From Hybos culiciformis (lineage: Eukaryota > Arthropoda > Insecta > Diptera > Hybotidae): a DNA stretch of 64,000 bases. Positions within the stretch are counted from its first letter, which is position 1. Each line of letters starts with the position of its first letter. The DNA is taken from NCBI GenBank assembly GCA_964007475.1, contig OZ023273.1, positions 125,473,812-125,537,811 on the forward strand, given 5' to 3'. Below the pieces are notes generated by a model, which was not told where the DNA came from, did no database searches, and was given only the letters and a program-made list of their open reading frames with translations. Below are positions 12,807 to 26,300 of this stretch, piece after piece. The translations under genes and the position numbers were made by a program.

Positions 12807-15568
12807 CTAATAAATATCTTCTTCTGGACAAGTTATATTTTCAAACTCTTTCAATATTTCATATTCTTCACAATCTTCACATAATAAGCGACCACAACTT
12901 TTGTTATATCTCTGACATTTTTCGTGGCAAACTATGTGAACTAGCTTCAAATTTTTCAAGCTGAAAATTTCTAAAAAATATTCCAATACACTTATTGAAA
13001 TAACTTTTTTTTTTTCATGTACGTTACATTTTTTATTTGGATTCTCGACAAATTCTTTGACATTCTCAATTAATGATGGTATAATAGTTCGAGATAATTC
13101 AATTTGATGATCTAAATTCCACACTTGAAACAAAATAAGATTTTCTCTTGAGGAATATGGGTTTATTATATGTTGTCTATTACAAGGAGATTCACCAGAA
13201 TAAGGTCCATGACAAAAAAAATCTCCTGAATCATTACATAGAGAAACTGTAAAGTCATCTAAAAGTTCAGATTTTTTTGTGTACTCTTTGATAATTTGCC
13301 TTAGACGCTTGCTAGGTAATCTTGGACCACTAGCATCAGCCTCATCGCTAGTAACCTTCTTAACTAACTCATGTTTTTTTTGGCAACTTCGATCAAACAA
13401 CATTGGAAAGTAATCACAACCAATCAAAAGGTATCGGAACTTTTCTAGAACTTTATCAAGAATATCTCGCGCTTTAACATTGGATCGATAAAGTTTGGAT
13501 CGAATAATTTCATCCTTAGTTTTGTAGTAGTATCCACGAATACGATCTTGTGAACGTCTAGCCATTACTTCTTCTTTGGTATTGCAACGTTCTTCAGAAC
13601 CCTTAAACCATTCTTTATGTTCCGATTTTAAACTATACATTGTTTTGGAATTTGCTTCATCAACATTTTTACTTAAACGTCGTTTCTCTTCGAACTTGAG
13701 AATCATTTTTCGAAATTTGTCTGGATTTTTTTCAATAAATTCATCAATAATATCAGACACTTTCAAAGCTGGTTGTTCATTTTTTAGCTTTTCGTAATGT
13801 AGATCTGATTCTACAAAAAAGAAGGTTTTTAGTTTATTTTTGCAGATTACATTTATAATAAAGTAGTTATAGATCATAAAAGCATAAACAATTCTCGTGT
13901 TTATAAATTTCCATTTTTTTTTTTTTAGAAGAAATCGAGCACAAAAATAAGTATCTATTCACGTGAATATATGAATATACTATATCTAATATTTGTTCAT
14001 TATTAAAACAAAATATTTATTAAATTTAAACACCTGTTTTGATATCATCATCAGGGCCAGCAACAATAAATAGTGTTTGAGGCTCTATTGTATCAAAATA
14101 ATCTTCATCGGTGACTTCAAAACCATCTTTTGCTAAAAACAAGCGGCAATTTTGTATCTGAAACAGAAAAAAAAAAGTTTAACAATACATAAGTACCTAT
14201 CAAAGAATTTTGAATTTACTGCTTTAATTTTAACAAAATTGGATGTTTTATTATTTTTCCAGCATGAATCAAAAATTATTATGCCGATTGATTTCCAAAC
14301 AATGATTTTTGAATAATACTCAGTGCGAATTTAATGCTCACTACAAATTTAATGTGTCATGCAAGCGTGAATCAAAAAAATGCCCGAAATTTATTCAAAA
14401 AGTTAATTTCAATAACAAGTTTAATTCATCATGTACCTACGTATATTTTGTAAAATAATTGGATATCTAAGGTGTGTTGTGAATTCAGCAAGACTAATAT
14501 TTAAAATAAATAATAATAATAATTGAATTAAAAAAGTATTAAAAAATAAATCAGGCATCGGCAAGATTTGTAAATACTTAAGTCTAATGATATTAAATTT
14601 AGTGGAATAAAATATTTATAATACTAAAAATATCAAAATTCAATATGTTGTATGTAATGAGAGGAGAGTTAAACGATAAAAAAAAGTTACAATGCTAAAT
14701 ACATAAGTAAAAACGTGTATTCTTAGCTTTAAGTTTCAAAAGTAAATTCTGTTGATGTTGAAACAAAGAGTAGAGGTAATAGGTAATACACCTACAAATT
14801 ATTTTCTTATAAAGATTTATTGTTACGGTTCAAATACATATATGAAAATTTTTAAATACGGGGATTTTTAATTTTAACATTTTTGATTGTAAGCATTTTT
14901 TTTTCATGTTTCATAAAAAAATTGCAACTCTGCAGTAATTTTTCAATTGAACTAAATTAATTCAAAAAGAAGATGAACGATTGCTTAGGAAAGTACGGTA
15001 AGAATGTTAAAACTTACCCTCAAAGCTATTACAATTTTGGAACGCAATTGATTTCTACGCACTTTGTAGATCCCTACAAGGTTGGGAAAATAATGGAATT
15101 AGATGTATGAAATTAGGCTAGTTAGGTAGGTACTATTTTAATTTTCTAAGTTTGAGCTTTACTCAATAAAATACTAGATATAATTGTACACAAAATTACA
15201 GAACAAAAAAAGTTAAGGGAATTTTTTTCACGTGTCCTTGCTTTTATTTCCTGAAAACCTTGACATTTTACAAACACAATACACAATGTCATTTGACAAT
15301 AATAATTTTCAATGAAAAATTTTTATTGATAAACTTACTGGAAATTTAACTTTAGCTTTTGCTTTTAGCATTTCTAATGAATTGGCACCGATCCCATATT
15401 TTTTTGTCCCTAAAAGATTAAAAAAAAAAATAAATAAATAAATGAGATTAAAGGTAAGTTAGGTTTTATTTTATTAAATTATTCTTTGTTCTCACTATTG
15501 TTATCAGTAATTTTATATCCTTTAACTGGTTTTGTTGTTGAATTTGATGTGTTAAAAAAATTCAACAT
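12807..15568 (-). CDS. DFFB: DNA fragmentation factor subunit beta / caspase-activated DNase (CAD)
   Basis: Four exons on the minus strand: 15568..15496, 15409..15339, 14157..14034 and 13810..12807. They join in frame (73+71+124+1004 nt) to give 423 residues. Exons 1-3 encode an N-terminal CIDE-N domain (KPVKGYKIT to FIVAGPDDD), the module that binds the inhibitor ICAD/DFFA. Exon 4 encodes the nuclease: the spacer helix region, then CNRQH (His 303), WNLDH (His 324) and LKLVHIVCH (His 381 and 385). These correspond to the conserved His residues of the beta-beta-alpha-metal fold that cuts internucleosomal DNA in apoptosis. In the family the enzyme is held inactive by ICAD until caspases cleave the inhibitor. 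The C-terminus after VHIVCH is unusual: Cys-rich and acidic (CGRLLCEDCEEYE) rather than the basic tail of vertebrate CAD. The start is the first ATG in exon 1, with donor GTGAG. Identity is confident; the exon 1 border is the least certain. Confidence 0.9.
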
Positions 15569-16838
15569 TTTTATTTAGATAATTTTTTTATTTTATAATT
15601 TTAATTAGGTACTAAATTAAGAAATAATTAATTTAATAACTAAAATTTATATTTATAATACAATTAATTTTTTCAACAAACTTTAAACTATTAGATACTA
15701 AGATAGATGCTGATACTATTCATATTTTATTTTATAATAATACCATAGATAAGATATAGTAATAGATGGCCCACTCAAAAGATTTACTACAGCGCCTGAT
15801 GGATTTGTGGAGGGAAGGTGAACTAAAAAAATAAAATTTTTGTAGGTGGCAGTATTTCTAATATTTCAAATAAAATTATTAAAATTCAAATTTGCAGGAA
15901 AAAAAGAAGATTATGAATAAAAGATAAATTTATTTTTATAGCAATTTTTTTATTTTCTTAATTTTTTTAGTTTTTATAAAATGTTTTCTGAAATATATTA
16001 TTGTATTTTTTTTTCTATTTGATCACTTATATAATTCTAACATTTTCACTTAAAATTCTATTTATTTTATTGCAATAATTATTAATTAATAAATTAAATG
16101 TATAATCTTAAATTAACTTAAATTCCAATAAATCCAACTTTGTTTTTGTTTTTGTTTTTTTTTAAATAAAATCCACAATTAAAATTCAAATATGAATTTA
16201 TTCAGTTTCTTTTTTTTTTAAATAATATCTTCTATTACTTTTATAATAATTTAGTCTGTTTTCTAAAATAAGTTCAAAATTTAACTTCAATTAAAATTGT
16301 TTTTCAAAAATCCAGTTTATAATTTTTTTTAATAAAATTCAAATTATTTTTTTCTCAAAATTAATCACCTACACGTCTAAATGCTTTTATTTCAAAAAAA
16401 TGAATAAATAAGAAAAAAAGCTCAGCCGGCTGGGTTGACAATAAAACAAAACGTAAACAAACAAGAGCGCCGCATGTGGTTGAAAGGTGAAACACATTAA
16501 GAAACTGAAATTAATTTTGTTCTAAGTGAACCTACCATGAATAATACTAAATTGATTATTTTATTATTATTTTGTTGTATCATTTGTCATTTCATTTCAC
16601 TGATTTTCATGCGATGCAGATGATGCACTGCCGTGACGCTTTGATGTCCTGTAGCTTCTTTAAATGAAATTATACAAAATCCTAAATTTTATTCTTAATG
16701 CTGGAGATTAACTCAACGTAACCGACACGGAGTCAGACAATTTTCTTATGAAAGTTTCATATGTCTGAAAGAGTAAGTACCCTACTAGCCTGGAAGTACT
16801 TTAGAAATACTTTTGAATCACGTAGTCTCGTTTATTCT
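15569..16838. other. Intergenic, AT-rich, upstream of DFFB
   Basis: Long T and A runs with no recognisable gene. Bases 16,696-16,730 resemble a diverged copy of the terminal inverted repeat of the element that begins at 16,842. Confidence 0.5.
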
Positions 16839-16841
16839 TTA

Positions 16842-17413
16842 TGCTAGAGATAGAGTCGACGTAATTCACGCGCGTATGCGCGCGTAAAAAAAATAAAAAA
16901 AACCTGTTTTTTTTACCTGTTATGCTCAACGCCGTTCACATGCGAAAAACAAAAGAGAAAAAGAGAAAAATTAAATTAGAAAAATAAAATGGATTCTGTT
17001 TGTAATATTTTTATAATGCTTTTTAATTTATTTATAACTTAATAAAACATAAAAAATTTTAATAAATTTGCAATAAATAATTATTTAATTTTTATTTTTG
17101 AATATAATTATATTTATGAACTTTTTTATTTTATTAAATAATTATTTGTTTGTAAATTTTTTTTTTTTCTAAATACAACAAAATAAACAACACAATTATT
17201 TTTTCTAATTACAACAAAATAAACAACACAATTATAAACAAATGATTTCCACAATGTACGGCGTAAAATACTGGGAAAGTTAAAATATTTCAACTTTTAC
17301 GCGCGTAAGCTACGTTTTACGTCGTTGCGTATAGCCGGTCTCATACATTTTCATACAATTTGATTTTTTACGTGCGTACACGCGCGTGAATTACGTCGAC
17401 TCTATCTCTAGCA
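16842..17413. mobile_element. Non-autonomous TIR element, PIF/Harbinger-like (MITE)
   Basis: The ends are inverted copies of TGCTAGAGATAGAGTCGACG continuing into a CpG-rich ACGCGCGT block, about 50 bp with few mismatches. Both ends are flanked by TTA (16839-16841 and 17414-17416), consistent with the 3-bp TWA target duplication typical of PIF/Harbinger elements. The 572-bp interior has no coding capacity; it is A/T rich and holds a 36-bp tandem duplication (ACAACAAAATAAACAACACA) at 17,170-17,235. Superfamily assignment rests on the TSD length only, so a CACTA-type or other 3-bp-TSD element remains possible. Confidence 0.7.
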
Positions 17414-17574
17414 TTATTTGTTTTTATAGTGAATTTACTACTGATTTATGAATGGGCTCGGGAAAAAGTTCAGTAGTTTCTCCTCCCATTTACTACCACA
17501 TACAAACAACTATCTCTTTTAATATGAAACAGAACATGCTTCATTTTATCGACAATTCATAACTTTTCCATTAC

Positions 17575-17757
17575 TTCTGCACTACTTCTTAATCACTACT
17601 TCTTCACTACTTCTAAACTACTTCTGCACTACTTCACAATCACTACTTCTTCACTACTTCTAAACTACTTCTTCATTACTTCATAACCACTACTTCTAAA
17701 CTACTTCTTCATTACTTTATAACCACTACTTCTTCACTACTTCTTCACTACTTCATA
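17575..17757. repeat. CACTACTTCT-type tandem array
   Basis: Irregular tandem copies of an 11-16 base unit built from CACTACTTC, TTCACTACTTCT and AAACTACTTCT. The same AAACTACTT core reappears as a short array at 18,385-18,428, so the two tracts probably belong to one larger repeat unit. Confidence 0.85.
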
Positions 17758-17794
17758 ATATCATACCTTTCTGTTAATAAATAAAACAAGTAGT

Positions 17795-17903
17795 TTATCC
17801 GTGAAATAATTTTAAACTTAAAATTTATTTTAAATAAGAGTGGCCAAATGTCCACAATTATTTTATAATAAGTTTTAAGTTTAAAATCCTTTCACGGATA
17901 AGC
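17795..17903. repeat. Fold-back inverted repeat
   Basis: The arm TTATCCGTGAAA..ATTTTAAACTTAAAA (from 17,795) is repeated inverted at 17,872-17,903 with two central mismatches. The loop contains a smaller hairpin, GTGGCCAAATGTCCAC, at 17,839-17,854. It follows directly on the tandem array. Confidence 0.75.
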
Positions 17904-18384
17904 ACTCAAATTTTTTATTTCAAAATATAATTTTTTATTCTTATTTATTATTATTATAATATGCCTAAAAAAATTCTTTATTATTATTATTTTTTTTTTT
18001 TTTAATCAGATTTAATTTAATTTTTAAATATCTGTTATGTGCTCGAGGCACGCTTTTTTTCATTTAATTTTCATATGATAGGTTATCTGTTGAAGATCCA
18101 CACGCACCTAAAAGAAAATTTTGTAAATTGAATTTTTTCCATATTTACTAAAAGCTGTTACCATATAAAGTCTTTTGAAATAAATTCAGTGAATTTAAAC
18201 TTCTTTTTCCTGCTCTACCGTTTAAATTAAAATCAGCGTACACTTTATCAATCTTTCTGATAAAAAAAACAATTTTCACGTTTTTAATTCAATTTAATTT
18301 AATTGCGTTGCGATAAAAAAAACAATCTTCCACGTTTGATTTTTTTTATGAATGATTCAGTAGTACTGTAATTTTAAACTTTCA

Positions 18385-18428
18385 AAACTACTTTTAAAAC
18401 TACTTTTAAACTACTTTTAAACTACTTC
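18385..18428. repeat. AAACTACTTTT short tandem repeat
   Basis: Three to four copies of an 11-base unit, AAACTACTTTT. It shares its ACTACTT core with the array at 17,575-17,757. Confidence 0.75.
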
Positions 18429-18429
18429 A

Positions 18430-20361
18430 GATAAGTGGAAATCTAAACGAGATAACCGAATAAAAAAAAAATTTTTTTTTTGTTATCTGTCTCTTTTAGG
18501 AAGTAGTTTTTTTGTCATTATAAACTACTTCGTGGTGCGTTATAGTAAATAGTAAAATACATACACAATTTTCTAAGAAAAAACCAACACAGTCTTAAAA
18601 AATAGATTTGTATGTGGTTGTAACTGATGAAACTGGTGAACAAAAGCTAGCAGGGTAGACAGCAAGCTTTTATGGGAGCATAATAGCAACTCGAAAACTG
18701 TTTACAATGTGGAAAATGCTCCTGCAAAGCGTTATTTACACTCATTCAGTTGCTATAATGGTCCGATATTGAACTAGGAAGATGAAGATTATAAACAAAA
18801 AATTATTATGAAATTATTATGAAGAAAGTGAAAAAAATAAGTATCATAAGAAGTGAGCTAATAATTCTGAGCCCTTATAAAACCATTAAAAATTGATTGC
18901 CGAGTTTAGGATAAGCTTATGTTATGTTTGTTTAGTTTTCCTATAAGTGGACCTTCAAACACAGCGAAACGGAAACACTAAAAACAGAAACAAAAGAAAA
19001 AACAATTTTTTTGCAAGCAAATGTCATTTAAATTAAAGATTTGTTTAATTTCTTAACATTTATTTATTTTTTTTTTTTATTTTTTATGCCGATTTCAAGT
19101 AATTTTAAAAGTAAAAAATTATAATTGAAGAAAAAAAATAAACTTAAATAAAGCTAACAAAAATTAGGTAAATATCATTCAAAAAAATTAAAATGATTTT
19201 TGAAATGAAATAGAAATTGAAAAAAGTCAAATCGACGTCAAGACTCAAGAAGAAAATGGGTATATGACTGCCTTCCTAAACTCCATCGTCTACTTGGTTA
19301 GTGTACATTGTATTTTGTTCTAAGTTCTTCTACTGAACTTTAAATTGACCATTACGATTGATATGACTCAGCTTCTTATCGATTTTAGGAATAATGTCAA
19401 ACTTATCAGGTACCTACCAACCCACCATATCAGAATTTTAGACAAATTTTATAAGTTTATTAAAAATTTTATTGAAAGTTCTGTAACAGTTTTGACGTTA
19501 TCCTACAAAATATGTTGTTGAATAGGTAAGTACTAATGTACTGTCGTGGACTGAAGTTGGTAATTCTTCTTTTGCTCACTTTTAATAAAAATGTTTAAAT
19601 TGTTCTTTATATGTTTTAAATTTTTGTCTCAATTTTAAAACAATTAAATTTGGCTTTATGTATTTCAAAAAAAAACCTACCTGCCTACCTATTAGAATTA
19701 CTAATTCATTAATATTTAATCTGAACAAAACATAGTTTTTATATTTTTTTATCTTAATTTAACTTCTTAAAATTCTTATTTAATTTAGGAAAAGAGATTA
19801 GGTATAATTTATCAATTAATCACTAGCATAAAAACATGAATATTAATATCAAAGTTTGCCTCCTCTGTCAGCATCCGATTTTTTTTTCAAATTAAAAATA
19901 AAAATAAAGTTTTTATTAAATTTTATTCTCAATTAATTTTTTTTTTTTGTTTTCAGTTATCTAATAACTAATCAATATTGATATAATCAATTGAAATTTG
20001 CCATTTTATTTATGATCATGACAACTCATAGATATTAAATTTATACTCTACTAATCCTTTAAGAAGTATATCAGAGCGAAAATAATTTAAAAAAAAAAAA
20101 CTAAACAAAACTATGTAGGTACTATGTGTATCTATAATACATATGTATGTTCTAAATGAAAAACTTTAAATACCAATGATATTTTAGTGCATTTATTTAT
20201 TTCTCATAAAAATCATAAAATAAAAATTATAAATATTCATCCTAAGTTTAATTAATAATTATAATTAATTTTTTTTTTAAATAAATATTTTGCTCAAAAA
20301 ATTCGTAAAAAAAATAAACTAAAAAATAAAAACGAAAAAAAATAATTTTAAATTAAAAACT
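18430..20361. other. Intergenic region upstream of the flippase gene
   Basis: AT-rich, with no reading frame of interest. Bases 20,230-20,361 directly precede the first flippase coding exon and are probably its 5' UTR or promoter, but I see no clear TATA or initiator element. Confidence 0.4.
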
Positions 20362-23300
20362 ATGGATCATATGCAATTGAAAAATTTTGAATTTAGCAGT
20401 GATGATTCAGATACTGAGCTTTTAATTAATAATAAAAAATCATCATCATATTATGTGAGTGGGAGAGGAGAAAGAGGGAGCTACACTAATATTAACAATA
20501 ATAATGTTATGTCAAGAAATTTGACTGATCAACAACAACAACAACAACAACAACAAGAATTATTATTAAATAAACCTGGACAGGTACGTTTACGTGATCG
20601 TAATAGTGAAAGAATACAATTATTACCACCCGATAGTGGACCATTATTTTCATCAAGAAATCGTCGAAAATCAAATAAAACACTGGGAAAGTGTTGTAAA
20701 TTAATTATTTGCGGGTAAGTTTTAACAATTAAAAACAAAATTTATAGGTATTTATCAATAGAATTTAACAAAAAAAAAAATAAAAAATTAAATATTGTGC
20801 AATAATAATTATAATTACGTGGAATATTTTTCTTTTTCGTAATATTCAAATAAAGAAATTATTAAAATAATATAACTTAAAAATAAACTTAAATAATAAA
20901 TTAATTATAAATTGAAGAATCCGGAGAAAATGTCTTAAAAAATCATATAATAAAAGAAATTCTATAGGTATAATTTTTTTTTTTTTTTTATAAAAAGTAA
21001 TGTTGACATTAAATTTAGTGGAGCTTTTTTTTTTTTTGGGCTTTTAAGATGAATTTCTTTGTAGATACGAATAAATAAAAAAAAAAAACCAAAAAACAAA
21101 TAATACTTCGCAGAATAAAAAAAAAAGTTTCATATGTGAATTAGAGAAGTTTATAAATTTTTATGTCAAAAATAAATAAAATTAACATAAATTTTATTTT
21201 TTGTGTATGAAAGCTTAATGACGTACTGACTAAATGATATCATACCTAAATATGGCAAAATTGGTTTGTTTATCTTTTTTTAATTGTTTTTATTGTTTTC
21301 AATAAAAAAAAAGGTTTATAATTGAAAATGAAACTTTTAAAAAATGTTTTTAAATAAACTTATTTAATTAAAAAAAAATCATATATGCCAACAATTCAAA
21401 TAAATATGGCAACAAGTTCTTTAATATTTTTTGTCAACAATATATACACAATCAAATTGATAAAACGCCTTTATCTATTACTAACTTTCATATGAACAAA
21501 AAGTGATAATTCATGCCACATAAAGTTACTGATTTCATTAAAGACGCTTATTTTAGAAACAAAAATTATTACAGAATAATAAATTATTCATTCGGTTTCT
21601 AATTTTTATGTTTTTTTTTTTTTTTTTAATTTTGAAGTTATATTTTTAAAACCACATTTCTAACTTGGATAACAAAGTATTCGTTTATTCATTTTTAAGT
21701 TTAAAGAAAATGGATTGAATCTGGGAAATATAACAATAAGTGCCATTTTCGTTTTTGTTATTTATAATTATGATAAAACCAACGATTTTTTTAATCATAC
21801 CTATTTTATAAAATTAATTACAAGCCTATAAAAACCTAAATGAAATAATAGAGAAACTCTAAACTCTAAAATGTTATCTTTCAAAATCTGAAAATAACAA
21901 CTTACCTATTAGCATAGATTAAGAATACAGAATGATTTATAGCTTCATACAACATTTTTTCAGCCTTTTTTGGTATTTTTATGTGAAGGTGTTAGTAAAA
22001 CCAAAAAGCATGTATATAAAGAGGAATCAGTCCCATACAAAAAAAAGAATTAAAATAGTGAAACAAAAAATCCATATCAAAAAATCCATATCACATCTGT
22101 GGAGTGTGGACTATCACTATTTATCAGAAATAATTGAAAATAGAATTAAATGTATTTTTATTTTTATCAAAAAGTTATGTGTAAAAATATATGGCAGAAA
22201 TGATACATTTTTTTATTTTCAATTATTTCTGATGAAAAAATAATGCAGAAAAATATTTTTACACATAGAATTCCTGCACAATTATATTCCGCAGATTTCG
22301 TAATTTTTTCAATTGATTTTTATTAATTAATTAATATTTTATAGCTCAAATAAAATTTAGATTTATCACTTTTCATATTAATTTCAATGGAAAAATTTTT
22401 TATTGACTGTATCGGTACATATGTTTGCCACAGGAGGCGCTTGTACATTTAAACAAGTGAATTGTCAAAAAAGTGTAATAATTTGTAGGGCGATGCGACA
22501 AAACTACATCTTCAATAACTTTTTAAACAACTGCTAAAGCTAAACCACTAAATTTCATTCTAAATGAATCTCTTTGTGTTTTCAAGAAAATAATTTTATT
22601 TTTTTTTAATTTTAATTAAAAAAATTTTTATTGCGAACAAAAAAACAAAAAAATTTATTTGTAAACTTGGTAAAAAAATTCTTTCATTGTGGAATACGTG
22701 GAGATGAATGAAATGGACGACAGATCTGTCTCATCGACCTCGGTTCCTGGAACACCGAGCACAACCAAAGAAAATGTTCCTCTGATAAATAAACAAAAAC
22801 GAAATTGGCTTAGAAGGTAGTGGTGAATCATTTTAAAAATTTAATCAAAATGCAAAAAAAAAAAAAAATATTTTCAATTATTATTGATAAAAATAATAAT
22901 TTTGTGATCCTATTCTACTCTCTACTGATTACGTATTTTCTTTTGATGTGCGATGATGGTTAAAAAAAAAATTATCGATTTTTCCAGCTTTCATGTTTTT
23001 TTTTTTTTTTATTCCAAATTTCGAGTTGAAATACCTAATTTTTGTTTTACTCATTGTTTTTTTTTATGTTTTTAATTATTCTTTTTTTTTTTGCTTTTCA
23101 ATTATGTATTAATTTTCTACCTGAGCTTTGGTCTGAGATTTGTAAGCTTCATTAAGCACTTAAAACTCTTAAAAATTAGGTTATTGTTTGTCAATTGACT
23201 GAATGACATCATTGTAGAAAAGTTTTTGGTATAAATATTTTCATGGAAATTAGAAAATCGTCTGAACTGGCGATCGATACGCTGGTATTGAAATGTTTTC

Positions 23301-26300
23301 AACCACATTATTATTAAGATTCCAATATTTTGAAAAAAAAAATTGCAATATTGATTAATCTTAATCCTGTATTTTTTTTTGTGTTATTTTAGCTGCTGGT
23401 GGCTGGTTTGGAGAAGATGGTTCGCTGCACGCGAACTTCGCTCTCGGACAGTACATCTGGGCCGGCATACTGATGAGAAATTTCCTCAAAATGAGATTCG
23501 AAATCAAAAATACAATTTATTTACATTTTTACCGCTTGTATTGTTTCAACAATTCAGATTTTTTTTAAATTTATATTTTTTGTTAATGGCATTAAGTCAA
23601 TTTATACCGGATATTCGAATTGGCTACCCGTACACATATTGGGGACCATTATGTTTCGTTTTAGCGGTAACAATATGTCGTGAAGCTGTAGACGATATAC
23701 GACGACATCAACGTGATCATGAAGTTAATTCACAAAAATATAAACGAGTGGTAGCTGGAAGTGAAAAAACTGAAATGATTCCATCATCGAAATTAAAAGT
23801 TGGTGATATAATAATTGTTGAAAAAGATGAAAGAGTTCCAGCTGATTTGATTTTATTGAGGACAAGTGATAAAAGTGGATCTGTTTTTGTGAGAACTGAT
23901 CAACTTGATGGTGAAACTGATTGGAAATTACGTTTAGCAGTACCGATGACACAAAAAATATCTAACGATTCAGATATTTTTAATATTGATGCAAGTGTTT
24001 ATATAGAAAAACCACAAAATGATATACATTCCTTTATTGGTACTTTTTCAATGGTAGGTTAATACTTTATAAATGAAATTGTTTTATGAATGATTTTTTT
24101 TATTAGCATCTGAAATTTTAATTTATGTAGACATATATCAATTTTCAATTCTTGATTTTTATTGAAAACTAAACATTATTGTAAAAACTAATAATCTATT
24201 TCATTTACTTACTCGTTATGTTATTAAGAAAATTTTTTTTGTATTTTAGAATGATGGGAGTGAAGAATGCAGTCTTGATGTTGAGAATACATTGTGGGCA
24301 AACACTGTTGTCGCAGCTGGATCAGCAACAGGATTAATCATTTACACGGGTTGTGAAACTAGAAGTGTTATGAATAATTCGAAACCTCGTTCTAAAGTTG
24401 GATTACTAGACATTGAAATAAATGGTTTAACAAAGGTGTTATTTTGTGCTGTTTTAGGACTTTCTTTAGTTATGATTATTTTGAAAGGTTTTAATGGTCC
24501 TTGGTATCGTTATATGTTCCGGTTTGTTCTACTATTTTCTTACATTATTCCATTGAGCTTACGTGTTAATTTAGATATGGGGAAAGCATTTTATTCCTGG
24601 CAAATACAGAATGATCCTGAAATAGAGGGAACCGTTGTACGGTCAACCACAATTCCTGAAGAACTTGGCCGAATCTCGTATCTTTTGACGGATAAGACCG
24701 GAACATTAACTCAGAACGAAATGGTGTTCAAGAAAATCCATCTTGGTTCAGTTTTTTATGATAATGACACTTTTCAAGATTTCACATATCAAGTAAATCG
24801 GTTGAATCTCAATCATGATACCGGAAATTCACAAGGAAAACCATTTAACAGTAGGATGAAACGTCCGGAAGGATGGCGTGAATGGGAAGCATTAAAAGCA
24901 TTAGCACTGTGTCATAACGTTACACCAGTTCATGATGAAGAGGAAAAAGATAGCTCACCAACAAGATCAGTAATACAAATAGAAAAATCCAAAGACGTGC
25001 AAAAAAAGGAAGAGGAAATAACATATCAGGCGTCAAGTCCAGATGAAATTGCTTTAGTTAAATGGACAGAACGAGTAGGATTAGCATTGATTGGTCGAGA
25101 TTTAAATTCAATTAAATTGGAATTAAGAAGAAATCAAAGGTACGCACAGAAAAAATCTTCTCCTTCGTCTAGTCAAGCTAGCACCGCATCTATTTCATCT
25201 GAACAAGAAGTAGATGATATATTAAACTTCCAAATTTTACAAGTATTTCCATTTACAAGTGAGTCCAAGCGGATGGGTATTATAATCAAAGATATGCGAA
25301 CTGGTGAAATAACATTCTATTTAAAAGGTGCTGACGTTATTATGGCAAAAATTGTACAATACAATGATTGGTTGAATGAAGAAAGCGGGAATATGTCACG
25401 TGAAGGCTTAAGAACTCTTGTAGTTGCAAAGAAAGTATTAACAGAAGATCAGTATAATGATTTCGAGATACGTTTTAATGCTGCCCGATTTAGTATAACA
25501 GATCGTTTAGCAAAGGTTTCAGCAGTAATAGAATCTCTTGAACGTGAAATGGAATTACTGTGCTTGACCGGAGTTGAAGATCGATTGCAGGAAAATGTTA
25601 GACCTACTTTAGAACTTTTACGCAATGCTGGTGTTCGTATTTGGATGCTAACTGGTGATAAACTAGAAACTGCGTGTTGTATAGCAAAAAGCTCACAGCT
25701 TATTGGAAGAAATCAAGGGCTACATGTTTTGAAATCTGTGACAACACGTACTGATGCACATTTAGAATTAAATCAATTTCGACGAAAACAAGGTCATGCC
25801 TTAGTTATATCAGGTGAAAGTCTAGAAGTTTGCCTTCAGTATTATAGACCTGAATTCATGGAATTGGCAACAGCATGCCCCGCTGTTGTATGTTGTAGAT
25901 GTAGCCCCACTCAAAAAGCACAAGTGGTGTCTTTGATTCAAAAACATACGTTAAAACGAACGTGCGCAGTTGGTGACGGAGGAAATGATGTTTCAATGAT
26001 TCAAGAAGCAGATGCTGGTGTTGGAATAGAAGGTCGGGAAGGTAAACAAGCTTCTTTGGCCGGCGATTTTAGTATCCCACAGTTTTCTTATATAGCAAAA
26101 TTATTATTAGTTCATGGTAGACGAAGTTATAAAAGATCTGCAGAGTTATCGCAATTTGTTATTCATCGTGGTTTAATAATTTCTATAATGCAAGCTGTAT
26201 TTTCAGCTGTTTTTTATTTGAGTTCTGTAGCTTTATATCAAGGTTTCTTAATGGTTGGATATGCAACCGTGTATACAATGTTCCCGGTATTCTCATTGGT

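Noticed and set aside
20529..20738. Minus-strand frame with a poly-Cys run
   Set aside because: It is the antisense of the CAA (poly-Gln) tract in the flippase first exon.
21932..22243. 103-codon open frame in the flippase intron
   Set aside because: Lys/Ile/Phe-rich composition expected of AT-rich noncoding DNA; it overlaps inverted repeats and has no recognisable domain.
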